Of a stretch of 18,496 bases of DNA, positions 1 through 6,448 are shown in pieces. The stretch lies in NCBI GenBank assembly GCA_003695045.1, contig RFJB01000043.1, forward strand, positions 1 through 18,496. Direction: 5' to 3'. Within the stretch, counting starts at the first letter, position 1, and every line of letters starts with the position of its first letter. Below the pieces are notes generated by a model, which was not told the DNA's origin, made no database searches, and saw only the letters and a list, made by a program, of their open reading frames with translations. The DNA is from Candidatus Woesearchaeota archaeon. Lineage in GTDB: Archaea > Nanobdellota > Nanobdellia > Woesearchaeales > J091. A program made the translations under genes and the position numbers.

Positions 1-10
1 CATTGGCTTT

Positions 11-1465
11 ATGTCCCTGGCGCGTAGAATAGCTAAGAACGCTGTTTTGCTCAGCGTTTCCAATGTTTTAAGCCAACTGGTGTATCTTGTCCTTATTATC
101 GCGGTAACGCGCTTTATGGGCGACTCAGGTTTTGGAAGATTCTCATTTGCAGTTTCTTTTACTTCTGTCTTTTTGTTTGTAGCCGACATGGGGCTTTCTG
201 TTCTTAGCACACGGGAGGTTTCCCGCCGGCACTCGCTGGCTCCAAAGTACATGGGAGCATTGTTGCTCCTTAAGGCGTTTATTTCTCTGGCAACTTTTGC
301 TTTGATATTCTTCCTGTCCCTTTTGTTGGACAAACCTCTCGAAACAAAAGTGGCAATATGGATCCTTGCCCTGTACATTATCCTTAGAAGTTACAGGGTT
401 GTTTTTGTTTCAATATTCCGCGCTTTTGAAAGGATGGAATATGAAGCAGTGGCTATATTTCTTGACCGGTTCATAATAACTGTGTTGGGTCTCTTGATGC
501 TTTATTCCGGCCACGGTCTGATAATGCTGGCGTGGTCGTTTCCCGTAGCAGCGATTATTGTGGATATCTACCTCTGGCGCAGCATATCCAAAGCCAGAAT
601 ATCCCCTGTCTTGAGGATAGACCTGCGCTTTTGGAAAAAGCTGCTTCTAAACTCGTGGCCTCTTGCTCTTTCCAACTCTTTCACTTTGCTTTATTATCAG
701 ATAGGGGTTATCCTCATAGGTCTGTGGCTCTCTGATGCAGCTGTTGGCTGGTATAATGCCGCGCTTCAGCTTTCGTCTTCCATTGTCTTCATACCCCGCA
801 TGTTTTCGCTGGCGGTGTTTCCTTCGTTTTCCTCTCTTTATGTGTCTTCCAAAAGCACATTAAAGAGGGTGCTGTTTCTTTCTCTTAAACTTATGGCAGC
901 TCTTGCACTCGCAATTGCAGTGGCAACCACTGTTCTTGGAAAACTTTTTATCTCCATCATCTATTCTCCTGATTTTCTCCCAGGATTGCTGCCTCTCCGC
1001 ATTCTCACTTGGGCGCTTGTATTCATCTTCACGAATCAGATATTCCTGAATTTCCTTAATGCCACAAACAGGGAGAATTTTGTGTTGCTTGTGAGCGGCG
1101 GTTCTCTCGCGCTTAATGCCCTGCTTTCCATAATCCTCATACCCCTGATTGGTTTTGCAGGGGCTGCCTTCGCTCTTCTTATCTCTTCATTGGCAGGATT
1201 TGTCGCATATTCAGGGTATGTCTTCAAAAACTTCTTCACCCTGAATTATATTAAGATATTTGCAGGTCCTTTTATGGCTTCTGTGCTGATGGGAATTCTG
1301 TTATTCCTTCTTAAGAACATCTCTTTACTCATTCTTGTGCCCCTGGGTGCAGTATCTTACTTTGTCTTTCTCTTTTTGGTGCGGGGCGTGAGCCCTGATG
1401 AGATGAAGATTGTAAAAGAAATTCTTTCCGGGGCTTTGTCAGGGGAATTCAAAACAAAAACCTGA
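11..1465 (+). CDS. Wzx/MATE-like polysaccharide (lipid-linked glycan) flippase
   Basis: This is a 484-residue, highly hydrophobic protein with about 12-14 predicted membrane segments. It begins with the pattern typical of the polysaccharide-biosynthesis flippase family: a short basic N-terminus (SLARRIAKNAV), a first span, then TRFMGDSGFGRFSFA, close to the usual 'lG...yG.ysla' stretch. The family moves lipid-linked glycans across the cytoplasmic membrane, so the likely cargo here is the dolichol-linked glycan used by AglB encoded in the same window. The reading frame is open to the left edge of the window, so a start upstream cannot be excluded, but the ATG at 11 gives a normal family N-terminus. 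The 3' end overlaps the convergent asparagine-synthase-like gene by 17 bp. The family is clear; the exact cargo is inferred from context. Confidence 0.88.
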   Translation: MSLARRIAKNAVLLSVSNVLSQLVYLVLIIAVTRFMGDSGFGRFSFAVSFTSVFLFVADMGLSVLSTREVSRRHSLAPKYMGALLLLKAFISLATFALIFFLSLLLDKPLETKVAIWILALYIILRSYRVVFVSIFRAFERMEYEAVAIFLDRFIITVLGLLMLYSGHGLIMLAWSFPVAAIIVDIYLWRSISKARISPVLRIDLRFWKKLLLNSWPLALSNSFTLLYYQIGVILIGLWLSDAAVGWYNAALQLSSSIVFIPRMFSLAVFPSFSSLYVSSKSTLKRVLFLSLKLMAALALAIAVATTVLGKLFISIIYSPDFLPGLLPLRILTWALVFIFTNQIFLNFLNATNRENFVLLVSGGSLALNALLSIILIPLIGFAGAAFALLISSLAGFVAYSGYVFKNFFTLNYIKIFAGPFMASVLMGILLFLLKNISLLILVPLGAVSYFVFLFLVRGVSPDEMKIVKEILSGALSGEFKTKT

Positions 1466-3305
1466 TTTTTTCCTGATTGACAAATTGTTTGTGCCACATT
1501 TCAAATATGAGAATGCTCCATGCTTTCTGGCTGTTGTACCAGTTCATGTTGTAATTTCTTCCTGCTTTCCTTACCTTCTCAAATATCTTGAGTGCGTAGT
1601 CCTTTCTGTAGAGCCCGTGCTCGGATTCCTCAATGAGCTGTCTGCCAATCTCCTGCAAAGACCCTCCGAGCCATCTGTCCATCGGTGCGTTGTAACCCCT
1701 TTTTTTTCTCAAGATTATTTCTCTTGGGAGCAGGTCTTTCATGGCTTTTTTGAGTATGTGCTTCTCGTTGTTTCCTTTTAGTTTGTGCTGTACCGGCATT
1801 CTCATGGATAACTCTGTTATCCTGTGGTCCAGGAATGGAACTCTCTCCTCAAGGGAGTGCGCCATTGTCATCTTGTCCACTTTCATGAAAAAGTCGTCTG
1901 GAAGAAGCGTCTTTATGTCAAATGCCAGCATCTTATTCAGTTCCGCCTTGAATCCGGACGGCATGAGTTTGATCTTCCTCGGTTCCGCTCCGGTCAGAAC
2001 GTTTATTTCGTCTCTGCTGAACAAGCTTATCGTGCTTCTGAACATTTCTTCAAGGTTTCTTCCCTTTGCTATATCAAACGCTCTGGTTATGTTTGAGTGT
2101 TTTCCAAAAACAGCTTTTGCTGTCGCATGCACAGCCCTTCTTGCTTTTGTCGGAATCAGCGATGCTGTCCTGCGCGCTTTCAAAACTATCTTGTACCTGT
2201 CGTATCCCGCAAACTGTTCGTCGCTTCCTTCTCCTGCAAGAACAACCGTGACCTTGGGCTTTGCAAATCTGGATATGATATAAGTCGGAAGCGTGGCTGC
2301 ATCTCCGATTGGTTCTTCAAGATGCCAGACCATTTCAGGCAGAATGCTGAGGTCTTTTTCCTCTACTGCAATTTCGTGATGCTCCGTTCCAAAATGCTCT
2401 GAAACTTTTCTTGCGTATTCAAACTCGTTTTCAATCCCTTCTCCAAAGCCCACTGTGAATGTTTTCACGTTGTCTTTCTGGAATTTGCTCATAAGAGCTA
2501 CGATTGTTGAGCTGTCTATCCCGCCTGAAAGATACGCTCCGAGCGGAACATCGCTCATCAACCTCTTTTTGACAGAGTCCTCCAGGAGGGCTCTGAGTTT
2601 CTTTGAATACCATTCCTCGCTTTTTGGCTCTATTTTTTCAGACAGCTCCCAGTACCTCCCTTTCCTCAACTCTTCGTTTGCGGCGTCGTACACCATCCAT
2701 GTTCCCGGCTCGACCCTCCTTATTCCTTCCAGGATCGTGTTCTCTCCCGGAACAAATCTGAACTCCAGGAATTTCAGGAAGCTGTTTTTGTCGACTCTGG
2801 CATCCAGGAAACGGCTTTTCAATACCGCTTTAATCTCTGACGCAAATGCGAACTTTCCGCCCCTCTTGTCGTAATAGTAATAAAGCGGTTTTATTCCGAG
2901 CCGGTCTCTGGCCAGAATTAATCTTTTCTTCTCTTCATCCCAGAGGGCTATTGCGAAGAAGCCGTTGAGCTCATTCAGGAAACGGATTCCTTTCTTTTCG
3001 TAGAGATGCACAATGACTTCTGCATCGCAGTTTGTCTTGAATGCATGCCCTTCCTTTTCAAGCTTGCTCCGGATCTCCCGGAAGTTGAATATTTCCCCGT
3101 TGAAAACGAGAAAAACGCTTTCGTCTTCGTTTGTTATGGGATACAACCCTTTTCTGAGGTCTATTATTTTGAGCCGCTGCATTCCCATTGAGATTCCTTT
3201 GCTCTGGAAGAATGCCTGGTCGTCTGGTCCGCGGTGCTCTAATTCTTTCATCATTTCGGAAAGAACTTTCCTGTCTTCAATGTTGATTCCGCATATTCCG
3301 CACAT
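1449..3305 (-). CDS. asnB: Asparagine synthase (glutamine-hydrolysing) family amidotransferase
   Basis: This is a 618-residue two-domain class II glutamine amidotransferase. The protein starts MCGICGI, so Cys2 is available as the N-terminal glutaminase nucleophile. EHRGPDD and VFNGEIFN are typical of the glutaminase domain. The synthetase domain shows the PP-loop SGGIDSS at residues 260-266, then LAGEGSDEQFAGY and the C-terminal SLEERVPFLDHR stretch. The family adenylates a carboxylate and amidates it with ammonia from glutamine. It is the last gene of the glycan operon, 4 bp after the GT4 stop, with a GGAGAGG-like leader inside the end of that gene. It may be housekeeping AsnB, but paralogues in surface-glycan loci amidate uronic-acid-type sugars, so a sugar substrate is possible (inference). 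It overlaps the convergent flippase by 17 bp. Length is normal and no key residue is missing. Confidence 0.93.
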   Translation of the reverse strand: MCGICGINIEDRKVLSEMMKELEHRGPDDQAFFQSKGISMGMQRLKIIDLRKGLYPITNEDESVFLVFNGEIFNFREIRSKLEKEGHAFKTNCDAEVIVHLYEKKGIRFLNELNGFFAIALWDEEKKRLILARDRLGIKPLYYYYDKRGGKFAFASEIKAVLKSRFLDARVDKNSFLKFLEFRFVPGENTILEGIRRVEPGTWMVYDAANEELRKGRYWELSEKIEPKSEEWYSKKLRALLEDSVKKRLMSDVPLGAYLSGGIDSSTIVALMSKFQKDNVKTFTVGFGEGIENEFEYARKVSEHFGTEHHEIAVEEKDLSILPEMVWHLEEPIGDAATLPTYIISRFAKPKVTVVLAGEGSDEQFAGYDRYKIVLKARRTASLIPTKARRAVHATAKAVFGKHSNITRAFDIAKGRNLEEMFRSTISLFSRDEINVLTGAEPRKIKLMPSGFKAELNKMLAFDIKTLLPDDFFMKVDKMTMAHSLEERVPFLDHRITELSMRMPVQHKLKGNNEKHILKKAMKDLLPREIILRKKRGYNAPMDRWLGGSLQEIGRQLIEESEHGLYRKDYALKIFEKVRKAGRNYNMNWYNSQKAWSILIFEMWHKQFVNQEKIRFLF

Positions 3306-3309
3306 TTTG

Positions 3310-4446
3310 TTATTCCTCTCCCTTTGTTACTTCTTTCAGCAGTTTTTTCCATCTGTCAGCAAGTTTTTCAAGATTGAACTCTTCTCTTATTTTTTTCCGG
3401 GCGTTTTGTCCCATTTTTCTTCTGAGGTTCTCGTTATCTGCAAGTTCTTCTATTCTTCTTGTCATTTCTTCAGCGTTTCCCCTTTCAAAGAGAAATCCGT
3501 TTTTGCCGTGATCTATTATTGCCGGCACCCCTCCGACTCTGCTTGCAATTACCGGAGTCCCGGCTGCCATGGCTTCCATTACTGTGTTTGGAAGTCCCTC
3601 TGCGTGGGAACTGAGGACTCCTATGTCGCTTGCCGCCCAGACATTCTCTATGTCCTTTCTGAACCCTGTAAGTATCACGTTCGGGTATTCTCTGCTTATT
3701 TTCTTTCTCTTCTCGGGGTGCTTGTCCCCTACAACCATGAGGAACATGATGTCTTTCCTTTGTCTGCCTATCTTTTTGGATGCTTCAAGTATGAGACGAT
3801 ACCCTTTCACTTCGTCAAGCCTTCCGACGTATGTCACAAGCTTCTTGTTTCCCTTCATTTTTAGAATGTCTTCGGCTGGTTTTGCTTCTTTGTACTTTCT
3901 GAAATCAACTCCGTTATGAATTACTTCGTATCTCAGCCCGAGTTTTTTGGCGGTCTTGACAAGCCCTTCGTGGAGAAGAACAACCCTGTCGCTTTTTCTC
4001 AGGACTCTCTTTCCCAGTGTTCTTGCATAAACCCACATCCCGGCATTCAGTAATCTGGATGGTGCAAACCAGATTATTCCTGGAAAAGTATCCGTCTGAA
4101 CTATAACCTTCTCTTTCTTCTTCTTAAGATACGGCCCTGCAAGCGATGTGTAAAACATGTACTTGTTTATTATGAATGCATCCGGCTTTTCTTCATCGAT
4201 GATTTCGTTCACGCTTTTTCTAAGCCCTATTGGTATTGTGAAATTGAATGGATCTGAAATGAATATTGAAGGCATCCTTCTGACCCTGACCCCTTCTATG
4301 ACCTCCGACTCTCTGCTTCCTTTGGTTCGGGTGGTCAGAACAACAACATCTATTCCTGCCCTTTTCAGCAGAATGGCTGTCTTATATGCGCTTACCATCC
4401 ATGCGGTCGGCTCAAGGAAGTTAGGGCTTATTATGCATATTTTCAT
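3310..4446 (-). CDS. Glycosyltransferase family 4 (GT-B fold)
   Basis: This 378-residue retaining glycosyltransferase has a GT-B layout. The N-terminal domain opens MKICIISPNFLEP. The C-terminal domain carries the glycosyltransferases-group-1 signature: TYVGRLDEVKG near residue 205, then EGLPNTVME with the E-x7-E pair at residues 283 and 291, followed by AMAAGTPVIAS and GGVPAIIDHGKNGFL. It would add a sugar from a nucleotide-sugar donor to a lipid-linked glycan at the cytoplasmic face. No membrane span is evident. Its ATG overlaps the stop of the upstream epimerase gene in an ATGA (4 bp) and no strong Shine-Dalgarno sequence is visible, which fits translational coupling. Donor and acceptor cannot be read from sequence; the neighbouring epimerase may supply the donor. 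Confidence 0.9.
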   Translation of the reverse strand: MKICIISPNFLEPTAWMVSAYKTAILLKRAGIDVVVLTTRTKGSRESEVIEGVRVRRMPSIFISDPFNFTIPIGLRKSVNEIIDEEKPDAFIINKYMFYTSLAGPYLKKKKEKVIVQTDTFPGIIWFAPSRLLNAGMWVYARTLGKRVLRKSDRVVLLHEGLVKTAKKLGLRYEVIHNGVDFRKYKEAKPAEDILKMKGNKKLVTYVGRLDEVKGYRLILEASKKIGRQRKDIMFLMVVGDKHPEKRKKISREYPNVILTGFRKDIENVWAASDIGVLSSHAEGLPNTVMEAMAAGTPVIASRVGGVPAIIDHGKNGFLFERGNAEEMTRRIEELADNENLRRKMGQNARKKIREEFNLEKLADRWKKLLKEVTKGEE

Positions 4447-5414
4447 CTTTTTTTGTCTTTTAGAATTTCTTTTTTGTAGAATTCGATAGTCCTCTTGAGG
4501 CCTTCTTTTACCTTAACGACCGGCTCATAGCCGATGAGTTTCTTGGCAAGAGTGATGTCTGCAAGCGAGTGTTTGACATCCCCTGCTCTTTCCGGCCCGA
4601 ATGCCGGCTTTATGCTGGTTCCCAGTTCTCTGTTGAGTTCTCTTACAAGTTCAAGCAGGGTTATTCTTTCTCCGCAGGCAATGTTCACCACTTCTCCTTT
4701 TGTCTTTCTGGCTTTGCATGCCAGAATGTTTGCATTCACAACATTTTCCACATATGTGAAATCCCTGCTTTGCTTTCCATCTCCGTAGATTGTGGGCTTT
4801 TTTCCTCTCAGAAGGGCTTTAATGAACAGAGGGATGACTGCAGAATACTGGCTGTTGGGATCTTGATGCGGTCCGAATATGTTGAAATACCTCAGGGATA
4901 TTGTCTCCAGCCCGTACACTTCGTAAAAAGCCCGCATATAATGTTCTCCTGCAAGCTTGCTGACCGCATAGGGAGACAGCGGTTCCGGCTTCATTCCTTC
5001 GTGTTTCGGAAGTGTGGGGGTGTTTCCGTATGCGGAGCTTGAAGCAGCGTAAACAACTCTTTTAACTCCTGAGTCGCGGGCTGCCAGAAGCACCTTTAAT
5101 GTGCCTTCAACATTCACCCTGTTTGTTTTCTCCGGTTCTTTTACAGAACGCGGCACTGAGCATAGTGCTGCCTGATGAAGGACATAATCCGCCCCTTTAA
5201 ATTCCCGTCTGAGAAGCTTCAGGTTGGTTATGCTTCCCTTCACAATCCGGATCTTGCTTTCTATTCCCTTCAGATTTTCCTTTCTTCCGGTTGAAAAATT
5301 GTCTATTACTGTAACTTTGTTGTCCTTGCAAAGTTCTCTGGCAAGATTGCTGCCAATAAATCCTGCTCCTCCGGTAATGATTATTTTCTTGCCTTTTAGC
5401 GTTGGTTTTCTCAT
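4443..5414 (-). CDS. NAD-dependent nucleotide-sugar epimerase (GalE/Gne-like extended SDR)
   Basis: This 323-residue extended short-chain dehydrogenase/reductase has a Rossmann glycine motif GGAGFIG at residues 15-21 (TGxxGxxG type). ASSSAYG and the catalytic pair Y149/K153 (YAVSK) lie in the middle. RYFNIFGPHQDPNSQYSAVIP and SRDFTYV are substrate-side segments typical of UDP-hexose and UDP-HexNAc 4-epimerases. The most likely reaction is C4 epimerisation of UDP-Glc or UDP-GlcNAc, supplying a sugar for the lipid-linked glycan; a 4,6-dehydratase role is less likely. It overlaps both neighbours through ATGA junctions (4 bp each), so it is firmly inside the operon. An AAGAGG Shine-Dalgarno-like sequence lies in the end of the upstream gene. 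Family certain, exact sugar uncertain. Confidence 0.9.
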   Translation of the reverse strand: MRKPTLKGKKIIITGGAGFIGSNLARELCKDNKVTVIDNFSTGRKENLKGIESKIRIVKGSITNLKLLRREFKGADYVLHQAALCSVPRSVKEPEKTNRVNVEGTLKVLLAARDSGVKRVVYAASSSAYGNTPTLPKHEGMKPEPLSPYAVSKLAGEHYMRAFYEVYGLETISLRYFNIFGPHQDPNSQYSAVIPLFIKALLRGKKPTIYGDGKQSRDFTYVENVVNANILACKARKTKGEVVNIACGERITLLELVRELNRELGTSIKPAFGPERAGDVKHSLADITLAKKLIGYEPVVKVKEGLKRTIEFYKKEILKDKKR

Positions 5415-5767
5415 TTTCTGCCTCTTCTCTTTTTAGGTGCCTGCGCATTTTTTAGTGCGAAGCTTCTTGCAAGCTCTTCAACCTTTCTTTCTGTTCTTTT
5501 GTTGGTAATGTAAAGGTGAAATATTACTAATGCGAAGACGAAGAATCCTCCGATAACAAAGAAGTCGACAGTCCTTTCTATCCTTAAGGTTTCCATGACT
5601 CCGTAAACCGTCTTGGGAAAAAGGACTATGAACAGAAAAGAGAACCAGATGACGTTCCACAGCACAAAATCTCCGGTCAGGTAGTCCCCTCTTTTGAAAT
5701 GCAGGAATGTCAGGTACACCATTACAAGCGCGAAAAGCATCCCCACTATTTGAAGTCCGATTATCAT
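5411..5767 (-). CDS. DUF2304 family membrane protein
   Basis: This small protein of 118 residues has three predicted membrane segments at roughly residues 2-21, 33-51 and 68-87. A lysine/arginine-rich tail follows, ending KKRRGRK. Size, three-span layout and the short charged C-terminus match DUF2304, a family often encoded beside GT2 enzymes of the dolichol-phosphate mannosyltransferase type. Here it starts 9 bp after the GT2 gene and overlaps the epimerase start by 4 bp. No enzymatic motif is visible. A role as a membrane partner or anchor for the adjacent soluble GT2 is a reasonable inference from conserved neighbourhood, but is not demonstrated by this sequence. Confidence 0.8.
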   Translation of the reverse strand: MIIGLQIVGMLFALVMVYLTFLHFKRGDYLTGDFVLWNVIWFSFLFIVLFPKTVYGVMETLRIERTVDFFVIGGFFVFALVIFHLYITNKRTERKVEELARSFALKNAQAPKKRRGRK

Positions 5768-5776
5768 TTTCTCATC

Positions 5777-6448
5777 TCATATTCTTTTTATTCTCCACCA
5801 TACAAGGTCTGCGACGATTTTTATTCCGTCAATAACAGTTGTGCCTTTGTACTTGTCGGAGTAAAGTGTTTTAATTGTGACCTCTCCGTATTTTAGGCCT
5901 TCTTTTCCTGCTCTTGCTATCATTTCCGACTCAACGCTGTAGTCCGTGCTTTTCCATCTTATCCTCTCATAGGCCTTGCGGGTCATGCATCTGAATCCTG
6001 ATTGAGTATCCTTTATGTTTATCCGGTAAAGGAATCTCATCACAGAGCTTATTATTTTATTTCCAAGTTTCAGTATTGCAGGCATGTTTTTATCAAACTT
6101 TCTGACTCCGAAAACTATGTCTTTTCCTTCTTTTATTTCTCTCAGGAGGTTGTCTATTTCTTCAGGGTGGTGCTGCCCGTCTGCATCAATAAACACAAGC
6201 ACATCTGCATTCTGCGATACCGCGTATTCGCATCCTGTTTTTAGTGCAGCGCCCTTCCCAAGATTTACGGGGTGTCTCAGTATGTGCACTGGCCAGTTTC
6301 CTGCTTCTTCGTATGTTCCGTCACTGCTTCCGTCGTCCACCACCACGACATTCTCAACTTTCTTGAGAAGGGATTCTAAGACCTTCCCTATCCTCTTTTC
6401 TTCGTTGTATGCAGGCATAATTGCCCAAACATTATTCTTTTTGCTCAT
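5777..6448 (-). CDS. Glycosyltransferase family 2, dolichyl-phosphate sugar synthase-like
   Basis: This 223-residue GT-A inverting glycosyltransferase contains MPAYNEE near the N-terminus, DDGSSDG at residues 38-44, HPVNLGKGAALKTG, the metal-binding DAD at 88-90 followed by GQHHPE, and QSGFR at 149-153. That combination is characteristic of the DPM1/dolichyl-phosphate glucose or mannose synthase group. Unlike many bacterial relatives it lacks C-terminal membrane spans, so membrane association may depend on the next gene (DUF2304). It probably transfers one sugar from a nucleotide donor to dolichyl phosphate for N-glycan assembly. The start lies inside the 3' end of aglB (17-bp overlap, different frame) and the DUF2304 gene follows after 9 bp. 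Donor sugar unknown. Confidence 0.9.
   Translation of the reverse strand: MSKKNNVWAIMPAYNEEKRIGKVLESLLKKVENVVVVDDGSSDGTYEEAGNWPVHILRHPVNLGKGAALKTGCEYAVSQNADVLVFIDADGQHHPEEIDNLLREIKEGKDIVFGVRKFDKNMPAILKLGNKIISSVMRFLYRINIKDTQSGFRCMTRKAYERIRWKSTDYSVESEMIARAGKEGLKYGEVTIKTLYSDKYKGTTVIDGIKIVADLVWWRIKRI

Noticed and set aside
3013..3864. Forward open frame of 283 codons opposite asnB and the GT4 gene.
   Set aside because: It spans the junction of two clear genes on the other strand, shows no recognisable family and has low-complexity Phe/Ser/Leu composition typical of antisense frames.
5411..5440. KKRRGRK tail of the DUF2304 protein as an AT-hook.
   Set aside because: It lacks the RGRP core and is better explained as a positive-inside membrane tail.
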